DNA of 42,350 nt from an uncultured Bacteroidia bacterium (GTDB taxonomy: Bacteria; Bacteroidota; Bacteroidia; Bacteroidales; F082): contig CACXQV010000018.1 of the NCBI GenBank assembly GCA_902769875.1, positions 1 to 42,350 of the forward strand, written 5' to 3'. This document shows positions 1 through 7,012 of this stretch, piece by piece; position 1 is the first letter of the stretch; the number at the start of each line of letters is the position of its first letter. The notes under the pieces were generated by a model. The model saw only the letters and a program-made list of their open reading frames with translations, was not told the DNA's origin and ran no database searches. The translations under genes and the position numbers were made by a program.

Positions 1-967
1 TCGGGTCCAGATTGGTGATTTTCAAGCAATAAGCCACCACGCTATTGGCCCCGCTGCCCCGCCCGACGTGGTAAAATCCCTGCGACATGGCATAGCGAAC
101 GATGTCCCACGCGATGAGGAAATAGGCGCAAAAGCCCATCCTCTCGATGATGTCCAACTCCTTCTCGATACGGCGGTAGGCGGTCTTGTTGGCCGTGCCG
201 TAGCGGTAAACCATGCCGTCAAAAGCCAACTTGCGCAGCAGTTCGCGGTCGTCGTAAACATTTTCGGTGAAGCAACGCTTGTTTTTCACGCTGTTGTCCA
301 AGTTGATTTCGCACTTGTCCAAGATACGCTCCGCATTTTCAATGAGTTGCGGATAAAGCGCAAAGGTCGTTTTCAGCCTTTCGGCGGGCAGAAGAATCTC
401 ATCGGGCGCGGCACAAGCGGCAGGCTCAAGGCGCGAAATCAGCACGTTTTCATCAATGGCGCGCAGGCTTTGATGCAGTTGGAAATCGTCGGCTTCGGCG
501 AAGGTGACGGGCTGCATCGCGACCAACTTCCCAAAGGATTCGCAGTTGTACAATTTGGTCAATTGGGAGAAGCGCACACCGAGAAATTCGTTCTCTTTCA
601 GCGCATTAGGTTTCCGTTTTCCGAAGGGGTAAATCACGAAAACCTGTTCCCAATCGGGCGCGATTTCGGGAAAAGGTTGTTTTGTGAGGTTGTGTTGCGT
701 CAGGAAGTGGTTCAGTTCGGCGAAGCCTGTGTTGTTTTTGGCCAAGGCCACATAGAGCAACTCATTACCTTTGCGCACCTCCACGCCCACAACGGGCCGC
801 ACACCCTTCCGCCGACATTCCACCACAAAATCGGCCACGCCCATCGTCGTGTTGATGTCGGTCAAAGGCAAGACGGTATAGCCCATCGCGGCGGCCTTCG
901 TGACCAAATCCGCAATCGGCATCGTCCCGTAGCACAGGCTGTTATATGAATGAACCGCGATCAGCAC
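1..967 (-). CDS. dnaE: DNA polymerase III alpha subunit, second (mutagenesis-type) DnaE, N-terminal part
   Basis: The first 322 codons of a DnaE-family polymerase are present; the rest lies beyond the left edge. The N-terminus reads as a PHP domain (VHSYNSLCYGT near residue 5, then LPLTDINTTMG and RPVVGVEVR). The part nearest the window edge has the conserved palm signature GRGSGANSVVAYCL followed by ITNLDP. The start chosen is GTG at 967, because it keeps the PHP-domain histidine; ATG at 922 would remove it. Bacteroidota commonly carry a second DnaE beside dinB and an S24 repressor, functionally like the ImuB/DnaE2 set, and the same three genes are found here. The usual first histidine pair of the PHP site (HxH) is reduced to one histidine, which suggests no PHP exonuclease activity. 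The upstream region shares an element with dinB, so SOS-like co-regulation is likely. Family assignment is firm; assignment to the mutagenic subtype is inference from neighbours. Confidence 0.88.
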   Translation of the reverse strand, partial: MLIAVHSYNSLCYGTMPIADLVTKAAAMGYTVLPLTDINTTMGVADFVVECRRKGVRPVVGVEVRKGNELLYVALAKNNTGFAELNHFLTQHNLTKQPFPEIAPDWEQVFVIYPFGKRKPNALKENEFLGVRFSQLTKLYNCESFGKLVAMQPVTFAEADDFQLHQSLRAIDENVLISRLEPAACAAPDEILLPAERLKTTFALYPQLIENAERILDKCEINLDNSVKNKRCFTENVYDDRELLRKLAFDGMVYRYGTANKTAYRRIEKELDIIERMGFCAYFLIAWDIVRYAMSQGFYHVGRGSGANSVVAYCLKITNLDP

Positions 968-970
968 AAT

Positions 971-1030
971 ACTTTGATTAGTTTTTCGTCAAAATTTTCG
1001 CCGTAAATTTAATCAAAGTTTTTGAGATGA
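971..1030 (-). promoter_or_regulatory. Upstream element of dnaE (candidate repressor operator), copy 1 of a repeated element
   Basis: A perfect 10-bp inverted repeat, ACTTTGATTA at 971-980 and TAATCAAAGT at 1010-1019, lies immediately upstream of dnaE. On the minus strand it contains TGATTAAATTTACGGCGAAA (1015-996), and the same 20 bases occur upstream of dinB (6923-6904). A further TTTGA-N11-TCAAA pair falls inside it. Positions 989-1030 recur identically at 1756-1797. The S24 repressor at 7901-8710 is the natural candidate to bind it; that is inference. Confidence 0.6.
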
Positions 1031-1075
1031 TAGTCGGTTCGGGAGCAAAATTGTCATAAAAATAGCACCAAAAAC

Positions 1076-1105
1076 TTGCCAATTTAGGAAAGTTACGTAT
1101 CTTTG
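1076..1105 (+). promoter_or_regulatory. Promoter of the HigA-like gene
   Basis: TTG at 1076-1078, exactly 19 bases, then TATCTTTG at 1098-1105. This matches the Bacteroidota housekeeping sigma consensus (TTG-N19-TAnnTTTG) and lies 20 bases before the ATG at 1126. Confidence 0.7.
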
Positions 1106-1125
1106 AAGCATATTTGAAAATCATT

Positions 1126-1446
1126 ATGGATTACACAACTCTTGACCAAATGATTGAAAAAGACCTTGGCCCAGTCGGAACCACGGAAAGGGATCAGTTT
1201 GAGGCCGAAGCAAAAGAACGGATTGAAGCGTGGCGGCTTGGCGAGAAAGTCAAGGAAGCGCGCAAGGCACAGAACCTTACCCAAAAGGAACTCGGGGAAA
1301 GGATAGGGGTCGGCGAGGCGCAAATATCGAAAATAGAGAGTGGCCGTGCCGCAACCTTCACCACCATCAGCCGCGTGCTGAAAGCCCTCGGCGCGAAATC
1401 CGCCAGCCTCGACCTCGGCTCATTGGGCCGAGTCGCCCTCTGGTGA
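1126..1446 (+). CDS. HigA-like XRE antitoxin without a toxin partner
   Basis: This 106-residue protein has an N-terminal segment (TLDQMIEKDLGPVGT) followed by an XRE helix-turn-helix (residues about 45-95, with LTQKELGERIGVGEAQISKI). The layout is that of HigA/HTH antitoxins that pair with RelE/HigB-type toxins in Bacteroidota. In that family the toxin gene normally lies directly upstream. Here the upstream side is the dnaE promoter region and no toxin reading frame is present; downstream is only a gene remnant on the other strand. A TTG at 1114 is in frame, but the ATG at 1126 fits the homologous start better and has a good promoter in front. It may be a solitary regulator or an antitoxin left after loss of its toxin. 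The DNA-binding fold is clear; the target is unknown. Confidence 0.75.
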   Translation: MDYTTLDQMIEKDLGPVGTTERDQFEAEAKERIEAWRLGEKVKEARKAQNLTQKELGERIGVGEAQISKIESGRAATFTTISRVLKALGAKSASLDLGSLGRVALW

Positions 1447-1454
1447 CGAAACAG

Positions 1455-1610
1455 TCTTTTTTAGTGCAATTCCCGTGGCGTGACCTTCGGTGAGGTCAAG
1501 TTCTTTCAAGAACTCGCCTAAACGGCGGTTGCTGTAATGATGCGAGTCATCCGCTCGCCTTCCACGGCGCGACCGCAGAGCAGTTCCTCTATGTTGATGG
1601 GGAGTTTCAT
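1455..1610 (-). pseudogene. Internally deleted AlbA_2-type ATP-binding/DNA-binding protein remnant
   Basis: Reading from ATG at 1610 gives MKLPINIEELLCGRAVEGER, which resembles the N-terminus of the large AlbA_2 (divergent AAA_4) ATP-binding proteins. From about 1539, in another frame, comes HYSNRRLGEFLKELDLTEGHATG, which resembles the C-terminal part of the same family (NRR-GEFLKEL-LTEG-GTG). The several hundred codons between the two are missing and the joint changes frame, so only a 30-codon reading frame is left. TAAATTTG on the minus strand (1636-1629) may be its old -7 element. Family recognition is from memory of these two conserved ends. Confidence 0.55.
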
Positions 1611-1755
1611 TGCTTGAGTTTTATGCTGCAAATTTACTACTTTTTCCCAATTGGCTTATTGATTGCTTGACAAAATGACCCCGAGAGCCCTCCAATGTTG
1701 AAATAGCGGAGAAACGTAATGGTTTAGATTTTTCGTCCCAATTTGTGGTACACAA

Positions 1756-1797
1756 TCAAAATTTTCGCCGTAAATTTAATCAAAGTTTTTGAGATGA
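1756..1797. repeat. 42-bp direct repeat, copy 2 of the dnaE upstream element
   Basis: This segment is identical to 989-1030. It includes the shared 20-base element (1763-1782). The two copies enclose the HigA-like gene and the AlbA remnant, so the enclosed 0.7 kb looks like an insertion or the product of recombination at the element. Confidence 0.85.
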
Positions 1798-1840
1798 ATT
1801 GGAATTGGTGCCATCGAAAGTCTCTTTTTTTCGATTTATT

Positions 1841-1870
1841 TTGCCAATTCAGAAAAACAATCTATCTTTG
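1841..1870 (+). promoter_or_regulatory. Promoter left in front of the DUF4143 remnant
   Basis: TTG at 1841-1843, 19 bases, then TATCTTTG at 1863-1870. Behind it an imperfect 24-base direct repeat occurs (1876-1899 and 1908-1931, both ending GAAAATATTGGATA). Confidence 0.65.
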
Positions 1871-1958
1871 CGCACGATTTTGATTGAAAATATTGGATAG
1901 CATCCTCGATTTTCAATGAAAATATTGGATATACATAAAATAACGATACGACATCGGC

Positions 1959-2336
1959 GTGGCCAATCATTTATTACACCGCAAGGAAATGAGCAGAGGC
2001 AGCGTCGATTACGGACACGCTTTCGAGCACTTGGTCATTCAAGAGATTTATGCTTGGCTACATTACACCCATTCGGAAGAAACCTTGTCGTATTGGCGCA
2101 CTTATACGGGAATTGAGGTGGACGCTGTGATTGGAGACGCACGAGTGGCCATTGAAATCAAATCGACCGAAGAGATACAGCCGCGCCACACCAAAGGATT
2201 GAAAGCGTTTGGCGAAGAACATCCTGACAGTCGTCGTATGGTGGTTTCGCTCGACAAGTTTAACCGCCGAATTGGTGACATTGAATGTGTCTATGTTCTC
2301 GATTTCTTCAAGATGTTGTGGTCGGGAGGGATTTAA
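1959..2336 (+). pseudogene. C-terminal DUF4143 fragment of an AAA+ ATPase
   Basis: About 125 codons encode HLLHRKEMSRGSVDYGHAFE, then a segment with SYWRTYTGIEVDAVIG and VAIEIKSTEEIQPRHTKGLK. This is the C-terminal PD-(D/E)XK-like DUF4143 half of the Bacteroidota ATP-binding proteins that pair an AAA+ domain with DUF4143. The N-terminal ATPase domain (P-loop, Walker B), normally about 250 residues, is absent. The reading frame opens only at a GTG at 1959 with no sensible start. A good promoter 90 bases upstream has survived, so the deletion removed most of the gene body. It is probably inactive; a short translated nuclease-like domain cannot be excluded. Confidence 0.75.
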
Positions 2337-2365
2337 CTGAACACATACTTTGTTTTTGTATTGTT

Positions 2366-2400
2366 TGTCGCCTTGAGTTTAATCAAAGTTTTGAAAATGA
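2366..2400. repeat. Partial third copy of the dnaE upstream element
   Basis: This stretch contains GTCGCC, then AGTTTAATCAAAGTTTTGA and AAATGA, which matches the right half of 989-1030 with a few changes. It closes the segment that holds the DUF4143 remnant. The remainder of 2337-2545 is AT-rich with no gene; TACTTTTG at 2514-2521 is a possible -7 element for the next gene. Confidence 0.55.
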
Positions 2401-2545
2401 ATTTATTTCATACACAAAATAACTGCAATTTGTTATTTTTGTTGTAAATAACTATTGAGAAAATTTTAACAATGTTTAACCAATTTTCTTGCAATCCATC
2501 CAACTATTCTTTCTACTTTTGCGGCAAATTCTAAACACAAATGAT

Positions 2546-3181
2546 ATGGAAACGTTAATTGAAAGTCTAAAACAATTCGAAGAAAAAGCCAACACTGTTT
2601 CTAATGAAACAGAACTTCAGAGCATCTTTAAAGAGCTCGCACCAGCATTCCTTTATGGCGGCTATATCCAGGTACACGACGAATACAGGGTGTTTATTCG
2701 AACCGTAGAGTTCTATTTCCACAGCGAAAAAGAAAATGGGATACACGACCCAATCGTATATCATCGCAATGGAAAAGATTTTGTAAATGTCCCATACTTT
2801 CCTCTAATGACTTTACACGCACATTCTTCAGGTTTTGATATTACCTTTGAAAGTGAAGCAGAACAGTATAGAGCATCGGCTTTGATACGAACTTATGAGG
2901 TGAAAGATAAGGATGGAAAGTATTTGGTTTGGAATAAAGAAAAAAGTATGTTCGAAGAAACCACGGAATATGGATATAACACTCAATCCACATATCTTTA
3001 TGCTTTGATAAATGGGTTTTCTCTTGGGAACAGCAATAATGTCAAATGGATTGATGCACCAAGAAAACAATCATCATCCACTATGGAGAAGAAGCGTCAG
3101 AATGTTTATCAATTTGATTCTGAAAGAAACAAAGTTAAATGCAATCGAAACTGGAGTTTTACGAGAATAGAGCAAGTATAA
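2546..3181 (+). CDS. Protein of unknown function (211 aa)
   Basis: I do not recognise a named family. The ATG at 2546 is preferred over an in-frame upstream start because it lies 24 bases after a TACTTTTG -7 element. The middle of the protein has a patterned region (RVFIRTVEFYFHSEKENGI, DPIVYHRNGKDF, LMTLHAHSSGFDITFE, YRASALIRTYEV) that looks like a compact beta-rich fold. No signal peptide or membrane segment is visible. Codon use is clearly more AT-rich than in the dcw genes, which suggests transfer. The deiminase gene follows after only 15 bases, so the two probably form one transcript. Confidence 0.7.
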   Translation: METLIESLKQFEEKANTVSNETELQSIFKELAPAFLYGGYIQVHDEYRVFIRTVEFYFHSEKENGIHDPIVYHRNGKDFVNVPYFPLMTLHAHSSGFDITFESEAEQYRASALIRTYEVKDKDGKYLVWNKEKSMFEETTEYGYNTQSTYLYALINGFSLGNSNNVKWIDAPRKQSSSTMEKKRQNVYQFDSERNKVKCNRNWSFTRIEQV

Positions 3182-3196
3182 CAAAATCGCTTCGCT

Positions 3197-4048
3197 ATGA
3201 CCACCGACAACCTCACCAACACCGTCTATTTCTCTGACCTTCTACCAAAGAAATGTCCGATCTTGAACCAGCACATTGTTGAAGCATTGGAAACGAACAA
3301 GATTCGCTATGTCTATCTTTCTGAAACCAAGGATATTTGGTGCCGCGACTTTATGCCAATCCAAATAGAAGAAGGCCATTTTGTGTTCTACAAATACACG
3401 CCCGACTATTTGCAAACTCCCTACTATCGCCGTATTCAGACCAATCCTGAAAAAGTGTTTCAAGCACCACAGAATCGTCTGGAACAAGTAACGCGAAATG
3501 CCATCACGATTGACCTTGTTATAGATGGCGGCAATGTGGTGAAATGCGGCGACACCATTGTAATGACGGAAAAAGTGTTTGTCGAGAACAAGGACAAAAC
3601 ACGTACCGAAGTGGAAAGAATCCTGAAAGATGCTTTCCGTTGCGACATTCTGTTTCTGCCGTGGGACCGAAAAGAAACCTTCGGCCACAGCGACGGTATT
3701 GTCCATTATGCGGGTGACGGCAAAATCCTATTGACGAACTATGACGACAGTTCGCTTTATTATTTCCGACGTTTCCGAAAGGTCTTGGAAAAACACTTTG
3801 AGGTTTTCCCGTTGAAGTATGCAACCAAAAGACGACACGCTCGCAGTTGGGCTTACATCAATTTCTTGCAGATTGGCAAGTTGGTTCTCGTCCCGCAATT
3901 AGGGCTTGAAGAGGACGGGCTGGCTTTGGAACAGATTGCCAATGCCCTGTCCGATTTTGAAGTGATAGGCATACCAGCATTGGAAGCGGTCAGGAGAGGC
4001 GGGGGACTTAATTGTATTTCGTGGAATGTTTTGATGCTGCACCACTAA
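3197..4048 (+). CDS. Agmatine/peptidyl-arginine deiminase family protein (short form)
   Basis: This 283-residue protein belongs to the guanidino-group-modifying superfamily (PAD_porph type), which hydrolyses arginine-like guanidinium groups to ureido groups and ammonia. Visible motifs are WCRDFMP (residues 48-54), DGGN (110-113), GHSDG with the catalytic His164 and Asp166, and the C-terminal GGGLNCISW with the nucleophile Cys273. All catalytic positions are kept. It is shorter than typical agmatine deiminases (about 350 residues). No signal peptide is seen, so it acts in the cytoplasm. It sits 15 bases behind an unknown gene and converges with the next gene, which ends 15 bases further on. 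Substrate (agmatine, free arginine or a peptide) cannot be told from sequence. Confidence 0.85.
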   Translation: MTTDNLTNTVYFSDLLPKKCPILNQHIVEALETNKIRYVYLSETKDIWCRDFMPIQIEEGHFVFYKYTPDYLQTPYYRRIQTNPEKVFQAPQNRLEQVTRNAITIDLVIDGGNVVKCGDTIVMTEKVFVENKDKTRTEVERILKDAFRCDILFLPWDRKETFGHSDGIVHYAGDGKILLTNYDDSSLYYFRRFRKVLEKHFEVFPLKYATKRRHARSWAYINFLQIGKLVLVPQLGLEEDGLALEQIANALSDFEVIGIPALEAVRRGGGLNCISWNVLMLHH

Positions 4049-4063
4049 TAGCAGCAAACCACA

Positions 4064-5644
4064 TCACCTCACAATCCAGTCCTCAATGGTCTTGCTTTCC
4101 GTCGAGAATTTCACGCCCACTTTCACCACTTTGCGGCCATCGGTCAGGTAGGGGGTGGCATAGCCTTTCTGCTCTATCTGGTCCAAGGCTTCCTGCGCCG
4201 TGCCATTCACCTTCAGTTCGATGACATAGATGGTGTCGGGCATCCTCACCACCAAGTCGGCACGACCTCCGGCACAGCGCACTTGGGTCTGCACATACAC
4301 ATTCAGCATATTGAAAATCAGCATCATCGACCACTCGTAGAAGCCTTCCACGTTGGAAACATCCTCCAATTTCTTCTTGAAGCCTTCCACGTAGGGCAGC
4401 CCAGCAAAGAAGGTCTGCATCTCGCGCAAGGCCAAGTCGAGGTCGTTCTTCTTCAGGGCTCGCCAGAATTTCAGGGCAAAGCCGGCACGGACGTCGTCTC
4501 TCCGCAAACCAACATATATGGGCAACAGGCCGTCGGCCAACCCGACACGGACTTCTTGGTTGGGAATGCCTAACGTGTAAATGAACGATTCTCTGTCGTA
4601 TGACTTAATTGTCAGATAACCAGTTTGATAGAGCAAAGGTAAGGCGGTTTCCATATCCTCTGTCGGGCTGTAAAAGGAATACTCCGAGGCTTCCACACAA
4701 TCCAACTCTGTAATGTCAGTGCGGTACTTTTTCATCTGCTGGAAAAGGAAAGTCGGGGTGCCGCTCTCAAACCAATAGTTCCCAAGTGCCTTATTCACAA
4801 AGGCTTGCATCAGGCTATAGGGGTTGTAGACTTTTTCTCCACGGTCGGCGAACAAATAGCCGTCGTACTTGAGTCGGAGGCGTGCTATGGTTTCTTCTTT
4901 CGAGTAGCCAAGTTCCTCGGCAAGCATCTCAATGTCCGCCGACATACAGGTCTCAAGCTCCTCCTCCGTTATCCCGCAAATCGCTGTGTATTTTGGGTTT
5001 AGCGACATATTTGTCATATTGTTCAATGTCGAAAAGATGTTCATCTGGCTGAGGCGGGTGATGCCAGTGAGGAAGCAAAACTTGATCATCGCCTCGCTGG
5101 CTTTCAAGGGCTGGTAAAACTCCTGCATCACTCGGCGGTACTCCGGCAACTTCGCCTCATCGTGAAGCACATCCAAAATGGGCGCATCGTATTCATCGAT
5201 GATGACGGCCACTTGTTTGCCGGTTTTCTCGTAAGCGCGACGAATCAGGCCGAAAAGCATTTCGCCTGGCGTAAGTTCCTTGTCGTTGCTTCCATAGATG
5301 CCCGTCAATGGATCAAGCAGCAGCATTAGCGCACGCCTCAACTCCATTGCCGTTTCCCTGCCCTTGGCCGCACTCACATCCACGTGGATGACGGGATAAC
5401 GCTCCCATTCCTTCTCCAATTCCATAATTTTCAAGCCTTCGAAAAGGTCTTTGCGACCTTCGAAATAGGAAGCTAAAGTGGTGGATAGCAGGCTTTTGCC
5501 GAATCTGCGCGGACGGCTGAAGAAGATGTATTTGGCTTCGTTAGCCAATTCCCAAACGAGGTCGGTCTTGTCAACATAAACATATCCTCCTTTCCTGATT
5601 TCCGAAAAGGTCTGAATACCAACGGGATATTTGCTTGCTTTCAT
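4064..5644 (-). CDS. AAA-ATPase-like protein with C-terminal PD-(D/E)XK nuclease-like domain
   Basis: This 526-residue protein has the N-terminal AAA-ATPase_like domain, with YVDKTDLVWEL, then FFSRPRRFGKSLL (a P-loop variant near residue 43-50) and the Walker B stretch VAVIIDEYDAP. The C-terminus carries a PD-(D/E)XK_9 type nuclease-like domain with GRADLVV and YVIELKVNG. Proteins of this build are strongly expanded in gut Bacteroidota, often as mobile-looking paralogues; their function is not established. It lies between dinB and the other inserted genes, so it is probably a passenger that separated dinB from dnaE. A TATATTTG -7-like element is present at 5673-5666 on the minus strand. Family is firm, role unknown. 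Confidence 0.9.
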   Translation of the reverse strand: MKASKYPVGIQTFSEIRKGGYVYVDKTDLVWELANEAKYIFFSRPRRFGKSLLSTTLASYFEGRKDLFEGLKIMELEKEWERYPVIHVDVSAAKGRETAMELRRALMLLLDPLTGIYGSNDKELTPGEMLFGLIRRAYEKTGKQVAVIIDEYDAPILDVLHDEAKLPEYRRVMQEFYQPLKASEAMIKFCFLTGITRLSQMNIFSTLNNMTNMSLNPKYTAICGITEEELETCMSADIEMLAEELGYSKEETIARLRLKYDGYLFADRGEKVYNPYSLMQAFVNKALGNYWFESGTPTFLFQQMKKYRTDITELDCVEASEYSFYSPTEDMETALPLLYQTGYLTIKSYDRESFIYTLGIPNQEVRVGLADGLLPIYVGLRRDDVRAGFALKFWRALKKNDLDLALREMQTFFAGLPYVEGFKKKLEDVSNVEGFYEWSMMLIFNMLNVYVQTQVRCAGGRADLVVRMPDTIYVIELKVNGTAQEALDQIEQKGYATPYLTDGRKVVKVGVKFSTESKTIEDWIVR

Positions 5645-5688
5645 AACAGTGGCGTTTTAATGGCGCAAATATATACAAAAAAACCGAA

Positions 5689-6825
5689 TCACCCCGCCGC
5701 CCGATGGATAATCTCCTCCCCGAACCGCATTTTGATTTTGTCCATCGCGGAATAGAGGTTCGTCAATTCCGCATTGTCGTCAAACAAAGCGAGTTGCGGC
5801 GCACCGCTCACCAATTCGCTGAAGCGCACACCCACGAGCCGAATCATCATCCGGCGGTTGTAGAGGCGGTCGAAGATGCTGTTCACCGTTTCGCGCAAAA
5901 CGTGGTCGAAGGCGGTGTAAGGGATGCGCTGCTGCATATCGTGCGTGTCGAAGTTGGAGTAGCGGATTTTCACTGTCACGCACCCCGTCAGTTTGCCTTG
6001 CGAGCGCAGGTCGAAGCCAAGGCTTTCCACCATCCGCGCCAGGCATTGCCGGATGGCAGCCACATCAATCGTGTCTTGCTCAAACGTCCTTTCCTTGCTG
6101 ATGGACTTCCGCTCTTGGTAAGGGCACACAGGCGTGCTGTCTTGCCCGTTGGCTTTCTTCCAGATGTCGAGGCCGTGTTTGCCCATCGCGCGTTCCATCG
6201 CCAAAGGTGGCAGTCGGCGTAGCGTGCCGATTTTCTCCACGCCCATCGAGCGGAGCAAATGGTAGGTCTTTTCGCCCACCATCGGGATTTTCTGCACCGA
6301 GAGCGGGTCAAGGAACGTATTAATATAAGGTGTGGGCACTTCGAGTTCGCCGTTGGGCTTGGCCTGTCCCGTCGCAATCTTCGCAACGGTCTTGTTTTCC
6401 GACAAGCCAAACGAAATCGGCAGGCCTGTTTCGTGGATGATTTTCTGGCGCAGTTCGTGCGACCACAGTTGGCAGTTGTGGAAGCGGTCCATACCCGTGA
6501 GGTCTAAATAATGCTCGTCGATGGACATTTTCTCATAGACGGGCGCGCTGTCGGCGATGATGTCGGTCACGAGGCGGGAATAGCGGCTGTAGAGTTCCAT
6601 ATCGCCACGGATGAAAACGGCCTGCCCGCACAGTTGCCGCGCCATCCGCATCGGCATAGCCGAATGTACGCCAAAACGCCGTGCCTCGTAACTGCAAGTG
6701 GAAACCACACCACGGTCGGACATACCGCCCACGATGACAGGCTTGCCCTCCAACGATGGGTTCACCAACCGCTCCACCGACACGAAAAACGTGTCCAAAT
6801 CCAAGTGCAAAATCGTCCTTTCCAT
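5689..6825 (-). CDS. dinB: Y-family translesion DNA polymerase (DNA polymerase IV type)
   Basis: This 378-residue protein copies past damaged bases at the cost of errors. The catalytic acidic residues are kept: LHLDLDTFF (Asp9) and SIDEHYLDLTG (Asp103, Glu104), so unlike ImuB it should be active. The C-terminal part has GAPQLALFDD, a match to the sliding-clamp binding motif QLxLF. The start is the ATG at 6825 rather than an upstream in-frame one because GGAGGAAATTTT directly precedes it, a strong Shine-Dalgarno site unusual in this phylum. It shares its 20-base upstream element with dnaE and should be controlled together with it, probably by the S24 repressor at 7901. The usual dinB-dnaE neighbourhood has been split by about 4.7 kb of other genes. 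Confidence 0.95.
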   Translation of the reverse strand: MERTILHLDLDTFFVSVERLVNPSLEGKPVIVGGMSDRGVVSTCSYEARRFGVHSAMPMRMARQLCGQAVFIRGDMELYSRYSRLVTDIIADSAPVYEKMSIDEHYLDLTGMDRFHNCQLWSHELRQKIIHETGLPISFGLSENKTVAKIATGQAKPNGELEVPTPYINTFLDPLSVQKIPMVGEKTYHLLRSMGVEKIGTLRRLPPLAMERAMGKHGLDIWKKANGQDSTPVCPYQERKSISKERTFEQDTIDVAAIRQCLARMVESLGFDLRSQGKLTGCVTVKIRYSNFDTHDMQQRIPYTAFDHVLRETVNSIFDRLYNRRMMIRLVGVRFSELVSGAPQLALFDDNAELTNLYSAMDKIKMRFGEEIIHRAAG

Positions 6826-6871
6826 AAAATTTCCTCCTTTTTTTGCCCAAAATGCTTGCATATTCCAAAAA

Positions 6872-6925
6872 AGTTGTACTTTTGACGAGTTTTTAATCAG
6901 AAATTTCGCCGTAAATTTAATCATT
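6872..6925 (-). promoter_or_regulatory. Upstream element of dinB (candidate operator/promoter)
   Basis: On the minus strand this segment runs TGATTAAATTTACGGCGAAA (6923-6904), then TTTCTGATTAAAAACTCGTC and AAAAGTACAAC. The dnaE upstream sequence aligns along its whole length, including a TGA-N11-TCA inverted pair between the presumed -33 and -7 positions. This arrangement suits a repressor that blocks RNA polymerase. The same intergenic stretch also lies upstream of the divergent KilA-N gene. Confidence 0.6.
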
Positions 6926-7012
6926 TATCGCAAGACGAAACAAAAAGAACAGAATTATTTTTATCTCAACCCAAAATATGTGTGTATATCAATCACTTAA
7001 AAACAAGACACT

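Noticed and set aside
68-949. A long plus-strand open frame opposite dnaE
   Set aside because: It is the antisense shadow of the minus-strand polymerase, whose frame carries conserved DnaE motifs.
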